This document shows positions 1 through 6,029 of a stretch of DNA of 10,130 nt, piece after piece. The DNA lies in assembly GCA_001557035.1 (NCBI GenBank), contig LSKJ01000099.1, positions 1 to 10,130 of the forward strand. Direction: 5' to 3'. The translations under genes and the position numbers were made by a program. The stretch comes from Rhodospirillaceae bacterium CCH5-H10. Lineage in GTDB: Bacteria > Pseudomonadota > Alphaproteobacteria > Reyranellales > Reyranellaceae. Below the pieces are notes generated by a model. That model ran no database searches. It was not told where the DNA came from and was given only the letters and a program-made list of their open reading frames with translations. Each line of letters begins with the position of its first letter. Position 1 is the first letter of the stretch.

Positions 1-57
1 TCGAACCTGTGGCCACTGCCATGTCAAGACAGTGCTCTACCGCTGAGCTACGCGCCC
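1..57 (-). tRNA. tRNA-Val (anticodon GAC), 3' end cut by window edge
   Basis: Read on the minus strand, the sequence starts with a 7-nt acceptor strand GGGCGCG (57-51). A D-arm GCTCAGCGGTAGAGC follows, then an anticodon stem CTGTC/GGCAG around the loop TTGACAT, and a T-arm beginning with GGTTCGA. The loop places GAC at positions 34-36, which reads valine GUC codons. The 3' half of the T-arm and the acceptor strand lie outside the window, so the gene is partial here. Identity follows directly from the cloverleaf and the anticodon. Confidence 0.93.
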
Positions 58-109
58 ATCACCTGCTGCTGCCGGGGGTCGAAACCATCCGGTAGCGCGG
101 AAGCCCGGT

Positions 110-138
110 CGTCTACATCGCGGGAAACGGATTGGCAA
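110..138 (-). promoter_or_regulatory. possible promoter of tRNA-Val
   Basis: On the minus strand a -35-like TTGCCA (138-133) matches five of six consensus bases. It is followed at 15-17 nt by weak -10 candidates (TGTAGA at 117-112 or TAGACG at 115-110). Transcription would start some 45 nt upstream of the tRNA. The -10 match is poor, so this is tentative. Confidence 0.3.
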
Positions 139-184
139 GAGCGCGAAGCGTGACGTGCCCGGTTCCAGCGGCTATGACCGTTGA

Positions 185-1084
185 ATGGATTTTCTGCCGG
201 TCCTGCCCGACCACGAAGCCTTGGATTGCCGGCTGCCCGCGCACCAGACGGTTCCCGTGGTCGTCGCCTCGCCACACAGCGGTTCGATCTATCCGGCGGA
301 CTTCCTCGAACAGGCGGCTGTTCCGCTCTCTGCCCTCCGCCGCGCCGAAGACGCCTTCGTCGACGAGCTTTTCGCCGCCGCCCCGTCGCTCGGCATGCCG
401 CTCCTCGCGGCGCGTTTTCCGCGCTCCTATGTCGATGCCAACCGTGAGCCCTACGAACTCGATCCCGGCATGTTCCAGGGGCCGCTGCCTCGCCCCCTGA
501 ACCACCGCACCACGCGCGTGGCGGCCGGCCTCGGCATGATCCCCCGCGTCGCAGCCAGCGGCGAGGCGATCTATCGCGGCCGCGTGCCGGCGGAAACGAT
601 CGAGCATCGCCTGGAAACCTGCTGGCGTCCCTACCACCAGACCCTCTCCCTGCTGGTCGAGAACACCTACAGCTCGTTCGGCGGCGCCCTGCTGATCGAC
701 GCCCATTCGATGCCCTCTTCGGTTTCCAGCCTCGGCTCGCGCGACCGGGACAACCGGGTCGACATCGTTCTCGGAGACAATCACGGCGAGGCTTGCTCTC
801 CCGAACTCGTGGCCGCGGCCGAACGCTGGTTTCGCGCACGGGGGCTGCGCGTGCTGCGCAACCAGCCCTATGCCGGGGGTTTCACGACGCAACGCTACGG
901 CCGGCCGGCTCTCGCGCGCCACACGCTCCAGATTGAGATCAACCGGGCGCTCTACATGGATGAGGGACGGCACGAGAGGCTGCCGGTCGCCGGCGTCTTC
1001 GCCCGGCTGATCACCGGCTTTCTGGAAGAGATGGGCCAGCAGGCCCGGGAAACGCTGCAGCCGCGGCCCCTCGCGGCCGAATAA
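185..1084 (+). CDS. N-formylglutamate amidohydrolase family protein
   Basis: A 299-residue protein of the N-formylglutamate amidohydrolase family (FGase/HutG type, zinc-dependent). The family hydrolyses N-formyl-L-glutamate to glutamate and formate, the last step of one histidine degradation route. Visible family motifs are SPHSG at 29-33, YVDANREP at 82-89, IDAHSMP at 171-177 (likely metal/catalytic Asp and His), GDNHG at 197-201, a Gly/Tyr-rich QPYAGGFTTQRYG segment near 227-239 and LQIEINR at 248-254. There is no signal peptide, so it is cytoplasmic. The ATG at 185 directly follows an in-frame TGA at 182-184, which fixes the longest possible start; no clear Shine-Dalgarno is visible. No other hut genes are in the window. 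Homologues outside hut operons often have unproven substrates, so other N-acyl amino acids are possible. Confidence 0.9.
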   Translation: MDFLPVLPDHEALDCRLPAHQTVPVVVASPHSGSIYPADFLEQAAVPLSALRRAEDAFVDELFAAAPSLGMPLLAARFPRSYVDANREPYELDPGMFQGPLPRPLNHRTTRVAAGLGMIPRVAASGEAIYRGRVPAETIEHRLETCWRPYHQTLSLLVENTYSSFGGALLIDAHSMPSSVSSLGSRDRDNRVDIVLGDNHGEACSPELVAAAERWFRARGLRVLRNQPYAGGFTTQRYGRPALARHTLQIEINRALYMDEGRHERLPVAGVFARLITGFLEEMGQQARETLQPRPLAAE

Positions 1085-1127
1085 GACGCCGCCGCCGACA
1101 ATCAGCCGCGCGGGCAGGCGTTCGGGC

Positions 1128-1230
1128 AAAAAAAGGGGCCGTGACAAGCACGGCCCGAGTTTAGGGAGGAAACGCCCAAGACGGGCATACAGCAAACAAA
1201 GAGGCTACCGAGGTAGCGTTTGCTGCCCGC
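1128..1230 (-). ncRNA. mmgR: αr8/MmgR-type (Rfam suhB-like) small regulatory RNA
   Basis: The minus strand holds a self-contained small RNA of about 103 nt. Its first domain is a long hairpin: CGGGCA (1229-1224) and GCAAAC (1223-1218) pair with GTTTGC (1197-1192) and TGCCCG (1187-1182), with a 4-nt bulge. Inside is a nested GCTAC-CTCG-GTAGC hairpin (1217-1204). A linker exposes TTTCCTCCCT (1172-1163), complementary to ribosome binding sites. The 3' end is an intrinsic terminator: an 8-bp perfect stem (1156-1149 with 1143-1136) followed by C and seven T (1134-1128). This layout, including the 10-mer linker, is as I recall it for the alphaproteobacterial αr8/MmgR family; MmgR limits polyhydroxybutyrate accumulation in Sinorhizobium meliloti. 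The U-tail and exposed anti-SD suggest Hfq-assisted repression of mRNAs. The structure is seen directly; the family name rests on motif memory, not a covariance search. Confidence 0.78.
1136..1156 (-). terminator. intrinsic terminator of the small RNA
   Basis: GGGCCGTG and CACGGCCC form a perfect 8-bp stem around the 5-nt loop CTTGT. Reading on the minus strand the stem is followed by C and an unbroken run of seven T (1134-1128). On the plus strand the A-run precedes the stem and only GAGTTT follows, so it acts leftward and is not a good terminator for the amidohydrolase gene. Confidence 0.85.
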
Positions 1231-1232
1231 TA

Positions 1233-1261
1233 AGAATGGTGCACCTGCGAAGAGAATGCAA
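1233..1261 (-). promoter_or_regulatory. candidate promoter of the small RNA
   Basis: Upstream of the RNA on the minus strand is TTGCAT (1261-1256), then a 17-nt spacer and CATTCT (1238-1233). Each hexamer matches sigma-70 consensus at about half its positions. Transcription would start at about 1230-1226, exactly at the base of the first RNA stem, which supports the call more than the hexamers do. Confidence 0.45.
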
Positions 1262-1435
1262 GAGCGAAAAAGAGCCCTGAATTCACATATTTAGCGTTCG
1301 TTGATGTCTGGGAGTGGGTGTGTTGTTTTTGCAACGCACAAGAATAGTGCGATGCAGCCCTGCATCAATTGCATTGCTTCAGCAAACGCGCGAGGTGAGT
1401 GATTTCTGTAGGGTGTTCAAAGACTTAAGTCCTGG
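1240..1435. other. hairpin-rich, less GC-rich leader region upstream of the mlrC-type gene
   Basis: This gene-free stretch is visibly richer in A and T than its surroundings. It holds three small inverted repeats in a row: GTGTGTTG/CAACGCAC (1318-1325 with 1332-1339, one G-T pair), GATGCA/TGCATC (1351-1356 with 1361-1366, loop GCCC) and TTGC/GCAA (1374-1377 with 1382-1385). It probably contains the promoter for the plus-strand gene starting near 1436, but I find no convincing -35/-10 pair. No ORF of note is seen here. Confidence 0.4.
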
Positions 1436-2956
1436 ATGGAGGGGTTGTTGGCCAAGAAGTTCGTAGTCGCGATGATGATGCACGAGACCAATACGTTCTC
1501 GCCGCTGCCCACGCCGATCGAGTCCTTCGCCCGTGGCGGCGGCATTGGCGCCCTGAGCGGGCCCGACGCCATCAAGGAAGCCGAAGGTACCAACACCTCC
1601 TTGGGGGGCTTCATCGAGGTGGCCCGCAAGGCCGGCGTCGAGTTCACCGTCCCGATGGCCGCCTCTGCCCATCCGTCGGGCCTGGTTACCAAAGCGGCAT
1701 ACGAGCAGATGACGACCGCCATCGTCGATGAGGTGAAGAAGGGCTGCGACGCCGTCCTCCTCGCCCTGCACGGCGCCATGGTCGCCGAGCACTATGACGA
1801 CGGCGAAGGTGAGTTGCTGAACCGCATCCGCAAGATCGCCCCCGACGTGCCGATCGCCGTGGCGCTCGATTTCCATACCCAGATGACCGACGCCATGGTG
1901 AACGGCGCCACGATCATGACGGGCTACCGGACCTATCCCCATATCGACATGGCCGACACGGCCCGCCGCGCCGGCCGCACCCTGATCCGGACCTTGGCTG
2001 GCGAGGTCGACCCGAAGATGGTCTGGGGCAACCGCCCGATCATGAGCAGCTCGCTGGTCCACACGCCCTCGCGCGAGCCGATGAAGACGCTGATGGGCAT
2101 GGCCAACCAGGCCGAGGACACCGGCGAGGTGCTGAACGCCTCGGTGTTCGGCGGCTTCCCGCAGGCCGACATCCCCCACCTCGCCCTCTCCTCGGTCATC
2201 GTCTGCGACAAGCGCACGGCCGAGGGAGAGATCCTGCTCAACAAGATCCTCGATACGGCCTGGGAGAAGCGCGAGGGCTTCCTTTTCCATCCCGAGCCGC
2301 TGTCGGTGCAGGTCGGCCGCGCCAAGGGCTACACCGACTATCCGGTCGTCATGGCCGACCACGGCGACAACACCGCGTCGGGCGGCACACAGGACGTGAT
2401 GAGCGTCATCGAGGAAGCCATGAAGCAGGAGCTCGAGGATGCCTGCGCCGGCCCGATCTGCGACCCGGCCTGCGTCGAGCAGATGATCAAGGCCGGCGTC
2501 GGCGCCGAAGTGACGCTCGAACTCGGCGGCAAGATCGACATGCCGGCCATGGGCCTGAAGGGCAAGCCGCTCAAGGTGACGGGCAAGGTGAAGGCGATCA
2601 CCGACGGCCAGTTCGTCGTGACCGGCCCGATGGCGACCGGCACCACGGTCCGCATGGGCCGCACCGCGGTGCTCGACACCGGCAAGATGCAGATCGTCGT
2701 GTCGGAGAAGCGCGCCGAACCCTACGACCTCGGCGTCTTCACCCATTGCGGCATCGATCCGCGCCGCAAGAAGTACGTGCTGATCAAGTCGCGCCAGCAT
2801 TTCCGCGCGGGCTTCGAGCCCATCGCCAAGCACATCGTGATGTGCGACGGCGACGGCTGCACCGCCTCGGACCTCAAGCTCTTCAAGTACGAGCGCGTGA
2901 AGCGTCCGCTCTACCCGTTCGACCTCGACATGCGGCTGGGCCGCAACGAAGCCTAG
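1436..2956 (+). CDS. M81 family metallopeptidase (MlrC-like)
   Basis: A 506-residue protein of the M81/MlrC family, zinc hydrolases named after the Sphingomonas enzyme that degrades linearised microcystin and its tetrapeptide product. The family signature HETNTF is at residues 16-21 and LHGAM at 111-115. D145 and H147 (in LDFHTQ) with H169 (in TYPHID) fit the Asp/His/His zinc site of MlrC. The N-terminal two-thirds is the catalytic domain and the rest the MlrC C-terminal domain, with ADHGDN as its conserved loop. No signal peptide is present. The start is uncertain: ATG 1436 lacks a ribosome site, whereas TTG 1448 has GGAGG (1438-1442) at 5-nt spacing and gives a protein beginning nearer the usual family start. 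It precedes a D-aminoacylase on the same strand, suggesting breakdown of D-residue-containing peptides. Real microcystin activity is unlikely to be implied; most homologues are uncharacterised. Confidence 0.92.
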   Translation: MEGLLAKKFVVAMMMHETNTFSPLPTPIESFARGGGIGALSGPDAIKEAEGTNTSLGGFIEVARKAGVEFTVPMAASAHPSGLVTKAAYEQMTTAIVDEVKKGCDAVLLALHGAMVAEHYDDGEGELLNRIRKIAPDVPIAVALDFHTQMTDAMVNGATIMTGYRTYPHIDMADTARRAGRTLIRTLAGEVDPKMVWGNRPIMSSSLVHTPSREPMKTLMGMANQAEDTGEVLNASVFGGFPQADIPHLALSSVIVCDKRTAEGEILLNKILDTAWEKREGFLFHPEPLSVQVGRAKGYTDYPVVMADHGDNTASGGTQDVMSVIEEAMKQELEDACAGPICDPACVEQMIKAGVGAEVTLELGGKIDMPAMGLKGKPLKVTGKVKAITDGQFVVTGPMATGTTVRMGRTAVLDTGKMQIVVSEKRAEPYDLGVFTHCGIDPRRKKYVLIKSRQHFRAGFEPIAKHIVMCDGDGCTASDLKLFKYERVKRPLYPFDLDMRLGRNEA

Positions 2957-2967
2957 AATTCAGACTT

Positions 2968-2990
2968 CCTCCCCCGTCATACGGGGGAGG
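2968..2990. repeat. REP-like palindromic repeat, copy 1
   Basis: CCTCCCCCGT and ACGGGGGAGG form a perfect 10-bp inverted repeat around CAT. It is followed by GGCCC-GAA-GGGTC and GGAGGGGG, so the extended unit reaches about 3013. The same palindrome recurs at 3072-3094 and 8899-8920, always just after a stop codon. It may stabilise or attenuate the transcript between the MlrC-type and D-aminoacylase genes. Confidence 0.8.
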
Positions 2991-3071
2991 TGGCCCGAAG
3001 GGTCGGAGGGGGAAAGCCGCAGGTCTGACCTCTCTTCGACTAACAATCATCGCTTGCTCTCCCCCTCCCGG

Positions 3072-3094
3072 CCTCCCCCGTCAGATGGGGGAGG
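3072..3094. repeat. REP-like palindromic repeat, copy 2
   Basis: CCTCCCCCGT and ATGGGGGAGG form a 10-bp stem with one G-T pair around CAG. A CTCCCCCTCCC stretch at about 3059-3069 mirrors the GGAGGGGG flank of copy 1, so the two units look like an inverted pair, as in bipartite REP elements. The palindrome ends 16 nt before the Shine-Dalgarno of the D-aminoacylase gene. Confidence 0.78.
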
Positions 3095-3123
3095 TGAAAA
3101 GAGTTTCTCCAGGAGTCATTCAG

Positions 3124-4584
3124 ATGCCCAACTACGACATCGTCATCCGCAACGGCCAGGTCGCCGACGGCACGGGCAGGAAGCTGTTCGCCGCCGACGT
3201 CGCCCTTAAAGGCGATCGCATCGCGGCGGTCGAGGCGCCGGGCACCTTGAAGGGCGACAACGAAATCGATGCCGCGGGCAAGGTCGTGGCGCCGGGCTTC
3301 ATCGACGTGCACACGCACGACGACACGGCGCTGATCGACAACCCGGGCATGGCCATGAAGGCCAGCCAGGGCGTCACCACGGTGGTCTGCGGCAACTGCG
3401 GCGTCTCGGCAGCACCCTATGTCCGGTCCGACGTCGGCCACTGGATGTCGCTGATCATCAAGAAGAAGGAGAACCTCTCCTCCAGCTTCGCCGAGTTCGC
3501 TGACAAGGTCGACGCGGCCAAGCCCGCCATCAACGGGGCCTTCCTGATCGGCCACGGCACGCTGCGCATCAACTCGATGGGCGACGACCTCAACCGCGTC
3601 GCCACCGGCGCCGAGATCAAGCAGATGCGCGAGCTGCTCGACCAGAGCCTCGAACAGGGCGCCATCGGCATGTCGAGCGGCCTGTTCTATGCCGTGTCGA
3701 GCCACGCCTCGACCGACGAGGTGGTGGAAGTCGCCACGCCGCTCGGCAAGTGGGGCGGCGTTTACACCGCCCACATGCGCGACGAGGGCGATCACATCCT
3801 GAAGGCGATGGACGAGACCTTCGAGATCGGCCGCCGCGTCGGCGCCGAGATCATCGTCTCGCACCACAAGTGCTCGGGCCGTTCCAACTTCGGCCGCATG
3901 AAGGAGACGCTGCCGCACTTCAACGAGGCGATGAAGAAGCAGCAGATCGCCTTCGACGTCTATCCCTACGTCGCCGGCTCGACGATCCTGCGCTCCGACA
4001 TGCTGGAGCGCGCGGACAAGGTGCTCATCACCTGGTCCGACAAGGTGCCGGGTCTCAGCGGCCGCGACCTCAAGGAGATCGCCGACGAGATGGGCTGCTC
4101 GATGAAGGAAGCCGCCGACCGCATCCAGCCGGCCGGCGCCATCTACTTCATGATGGACGAGAAGGACGTGCAGGCGGCGATGGCCCATCCCGGCGCGATG
4201 ATCGGCTCGGACGGCATCCCGTTCGACGCCCATCCGCATCCGCGCCTGTGGGGCACCTTCCCGCGCGTGCTCGGCCACTACTCGCGCGACCTCAAGCTGT
4301 TCCCGCTCGAGGACGCGGTGCGTCGCATGACCTCCTACTCGGCGCAGCGTTTCCATCTCGCCAAGCGTGGCGAGGTGAAGCCCGGCTTCTACGCCGACAT
4401 CTGCATCTTCGATCCGGCGACCGTGATCGACACGGCGACGTTCGAGAAGCCGATCTCGCCGGCAAAGGGCATCGACACGGTGCTGTGCAACGGCGCCATC
4501 GTCTGGCGTGACGGCAAGCAGGGTGACGGCAAGGCCGGTCGCGCGCTCAAGCGCCAGGAGATGCAGACCGAAGCCAGGGCCTGA
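3124..4584 (+). CDS. N-acyl-D-amino-acid deacylase (D-aminoacylase, amidohydrolase superfamily)
   Basis: A 486-residue cytoplasmic zinc amidohydrolase that releases D-amino acids from N-acyl-D-amino acids. Key residues line up with Alcaligenes D-aminoacylase: H63 and H65 in DVHTHDD, the metal-bridging C92 in CGNCG, H217 in AHMRDEGD, H247 in SHHKC and D363 in GSDG, followed by the conserved PHPRLWGTFPRVLG block (371-384). Length matches the characterised enzymes (about 480-490). The ATG at 3124 has AGGAG (3111-3115) with 8-nt spacing; the open frame continues upstream through the repeats into the previous gene, but that part is not protein-like. It lies 167 bp after the MlrC-type gene on the same strand and ends at a strong terminator. 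Exact acyl and side-chain preference (for example D-Glu or D-Asp) cannot be read from the sequence. Confidence 0.92.
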   Translation: MPNYDIVIRNGQVADGTGRKLFAADVALKGDRIAAVEAPGTLKGDNEIDAAGKVVAPGFIDVHTHDDTALIDNPGMAMKASQGVTTVVCGNCGVSAAPYVRSDVGHWMSLIIKKKENLSSSFAEFADKVDAAKPAINGAFLIGHGTLRINSMGDDLNRVATGAEIKQMRELLDQSLEQGAIGMSSGLFYAVSSHASTDEVVEVATPLGKWGGVYTAHMRDEGDHILKAMDETFEIGRRVGAEIIVSHHKCSGRSNFGRMKETLPHFNEAMKKQQIAFDVYPYVAGSTILRSDMLERADKVLITWSDKVPGLSGRDLKEIADEMGCSMKEAADRIQPAGAIYFMMDEKDVQAAMAHPGAMIGSDGIPFDAHPHPRLWGTFPRVLGHYSRDLKLFPLEDAVRRMTSYSAQRFHLAKRGEVKPGFYADICIFDPATVIDTATFEKPISPAKGIDTVLCNGAIVWRDGKQGDGKAGRALKRQEMQTEARA

Positions 4585-4610
4585 TCGGGGCCAGGCAGAC
4601 GCCCAAAAGA

Positions 4611-4640
4611 AAAGGCCCGCTCGATGCGGGCCTTTTTATT
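4611..4640. terminator. bidirectional intrinsic terminator between D-aminoacylase and dksA
   Basis: AAAGGCCCGC (4611-4620) pairs with GCGGGCCTTT (4626-4635) around TCGAT. On the plus strand the stem runs into TTTTTATTTT; on the minus strand it runs into TTTTCTTTT. It therefore can end transcripts of both convergent genes, whose stop codons lie only 60 bp apart. Confidence 0.88.
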
Positions 4641-4644
4641 TTGC

Positions 4645-5070
4645 TCAGTCGGCGCCTTCGTCGCGGCGGGTCCGCTCCATGCGCTCGTGGCGCTCTTGTG
4701 CCTCGACCGAGAGGGTCGCGATCGGCCGCGCCTCGAGACGCTTCAGCGAGATCGGCTCGCCGGTCTCCTCGCAATAGCCGTAGGTGCCTTCCTCGATCGA
4801 CTTCATCGCCTGGTCGATCTTGGAGATCAGCTTGCGGAAGCGATCCCGGGTCCGCAGTTCGAGCGAACGATCGGTTTCGGCGGTGGCGCGATCGGCGAGA
4901 TCGGGCTGCGCCAGGCTTTCCTCCTGCATGTTCTGCAGGGTCTGATTCGATTCGTCGATCAGCTCGCCCTTCCACTTCAGCAACTTCTGCCGGAAGTACT
5001 CCTGCTGCATCGGGTTCATGAACGCTTCACGCTCTGTCGGCCGGTAATTCTGCGGCAACGTAATCGACAT
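4645..5070 (-). CDS. dksA: RNA polymerase-binding transcription factor DksA
   Basis: A 141-residue DksA/TraR family protein. DksA enters the RNA polymerase secondary channel and, with ppGpp, adjusts rRNA and amino-acid promoters during starvation. The N-terminus carries the EAFMNPMQQEYFRQKLLKWK segment typical of the family. The coiled coil follows, with the tip motif DLADRA (D57, D60, A62) required for function in E. coli. The globular end has YGYCEETGEPI and RLEARPIATL. Only one cysteine (C100) of the classic four-Cys zinc finger remains; the others are T, S and A. This is common in alphaproteobacterial DksA. ATG 5070 has GGAG (5083-5080) 9 nt upstream; the reading frame extends to 5229 but that part is not DksA-like. 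It lies downstream of the bufferin genes but has its own promoter. Confidence 0.95.
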   Translation of the reverse strand: MSITLPQNYRPTEREAFMNPMQQEYFRQKLLKWKGELIDESNQTLQNMQEESLAQPDLADRATAETDRSLELRTRDRFRKLISKIDQAMKSIEEGTYGYCEETGEPISLKRLEARPIATLSVEAQERHERMERTRRDEGAD

Positions 5071-5139
5071 CGTCGGCAACTCCACTCGCAGCCCATGCGG
5101 TCCATCAAGGGGCGATGGACCCGTCTCAAAAGCGCGCGG

Positions 5140-5167
5140 AGTATAGGGATGGGCTTTTGCGGAGCAA
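5140..5167 (-). promoter_or_regulatory. promoter of dksA
   Basis: On the minus strand TTGCTC (5167-5162), a 16-nt spacer and TATACT (5145-5140) form a good sigma-70 promoter; the -10 matches five of six positions. Transcription would begin near 5133, giving a leader of about 60 nt. That leader contains a small hairpin (TCCATC/GATGGA, 5101-5119). Confidence 0.6.
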
Positions 5168-5224
5168 GAACGTTTCGGCTCCCATGGCGGAATCAGCCGT
5201 GCAGTGCAGCAACCACCGAAAATC

Positions 5225-5250
5225 TGCAAAAGATAAGGGCTTTTCAGCCC
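5225..5250 (-). terminator. weak intrinsic terminator at the end of bufC
   Basis: On the minus strand GGGCT (5250-5246) pairs with AGCCC (5241-5237) around a GAAA tetraloop, then TTATCTTTT follows. The bufC stop codon TGA (5246-5244) is inside the hairpin. The stem is only five pairs, so termination is probably incomplete and some read-through into dksA is possible. Confidence 0.5.
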
Positions 5251-6029
5251 AAGCCCGGCGTCTCATGCTGCAGCGCAGCAAATGCCTGCAAAGCAAGCAG
5301 ACGCGCGAAGGTTGTGGTCAGGTCGAAGGCGGCATCCACCCGGAAGGCGGCCTGAGCCCCCTCCTCGAGAGTCCTGCCATCGCACACCGTCATGACTAGC
5401 TCGGCTTCTGCAGGGCTCAGGCGGACGAAAGCGGCATCGTCGCGTTGACGCAGGACGATGACCGTCGCCGGCCCTTCGTCCAATCCGACCGATTCCGCCG
5501 GGTCCCCGGGCTGCGACGCATGCCAGATCCGGTCGATCGGATGAGGCGACCGGATCAAGGTGGCGCCGGCCGCGAGGGCCAGCCGCAAATCGAGCAGGCG
5601 TTCGGGCGGCATGCCTGCCAGGTCCTCGGCCGCCAATGTCCTCGACACAGTTTCGTGAAAGGCGAGGTTCAGGGCCCAATCGAGCCGCGCCATGTCCGCG
5701 AGGTAAGGCACGGAGGCCGCGGGGCCGTAGCCCTGGATGAAGGCCGGGAAGCCCGCCCCATACTCTGCCAGTACGGGCTGTCTCGGCAGGTGGCTCAGGA
5801 CAAAAGCGCCCGCCAAGGCCCGGAAGAATTGCTCGCCGACGATCGACTGTACCGTCGGGAAGGTATTGGCCAACGCCGCCGCCAGACTGTGCCGGACGTG
5901 ATGCCGATGGATCCGCAGCCGCGCCGCCGCCGGGATCGTGTCGCCCGACACCACGTCCATGAGGTCGGCACGATCGTCGCCCGTCAGATGGGCCGCGAAG
6001 GCCGCCTGCAGATCACGCAGCGCGAGCAT
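5244..6029 (-). CDS. bufC: BufC: DUF2063 (HvfC/BufC family) partner protein of bufferin maturation
   Basis: A 261-residue protein with an N-terminal DUF2063 domain (about residues 5-100). It includes the characteristic helical segment around IHRHHVRHSLAAALANTFP and the EQFFRALAGAFV and YGAGFPAFI blocks. A second less conserved domain follows to the C-terminus. The family was once labelled a putative DNA-binding domain; it is now understood as the partner of DUF692 oxidases in RiPP maturation, probably presenting the precursor peptide or taking the role of a recognition subunit. No signal peptide or membrane segment is visible, so it acts in the cytoplasm. The ATG at 6029 has AGGG just upstream and lies 17 nt inside the end of bufB, indicating translational coupling. 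The family and context are clear; the precise biochemical role is inferred from homologues. Confidence 0.9.
   Translation of the reverse strand: MLALRDLQAAFAAHLTGDDRADLMDVVSGDTIPAAARLRIHRHHVRHSLAAALANTFPTVQSIVGEQFFRALAGAFVLSHLPRQPVLAEYGAGFPAFIQGYGPAASVPYLADMARLDWALNLAFHETVSRTLAAEDLAGMPPERLLDLRLALAAGATLIRSPHPIDRIWHASQPGDPAESVGLDEGPATVIVLRQRDDAAFVRLSPAEAELVMTVCDGRTLEEGAQAAFRVDAAFDLTTTFARLLALQAFAALQHETPGLG

Noticed and set aside
1..57. tRNA considered as an integration site for a mobile element
   Set aside because: No integrase, no duplicated tRNA 3' end and no foreign base composition are visible; the tRNA's 3' end is outside the window.
48..839. Minus-strand 263-codon ORF opposite the amidohydrolase
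   Set aside because: Arginine-rich shadow frame that also overlaps the tRNA-Val gene; no domain recognisable.
1136..1156. Hairpin considered as terminator of the amidohydrolase gene
   Set aside because: The A-run is on its left side, so the T-tail exists only on the minus strand; it belongs to the small RNA.
1379..2833. Long minus-strand ORF of 484 codons opposite the mlrC-type gene
   Set aside because: It is a codon-composition shadow of a GC-rich gene; the translation is rich in H, G, D and A without any family motif, while the plus strand carries HETNTF and the zinc residues.
2968..3094. Repeated palindromes considered as a CRISPR array
   Set aside because: Only two nearby units, inverted relative to each other, with no regular spacers; they fit a REP-type element instead.
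2746..3123. Upstream extension of the D-aminoacylase frame
   Set aside because: It runs through the end of the mlrC-type gene and two palindromic repeats and gives arginine- and proline-rich non-family sequence. ATG 3124 has a proper ribosome site.
3040..4356. Minus-strand ORF of 438 codons opposite the D-aminoacylase gene
   Set aside because: Low-complexity shadow translation with no recognisable domain; the plus strand has the full D-aminoacylase motif set.
5071..5229. N-terminal extension of DksA by 53 residues
   Set aside because: The extra sequence has no DksA similarity and contains the likely promoter at 5140-5167; ATG 5070 has a GGAG site.
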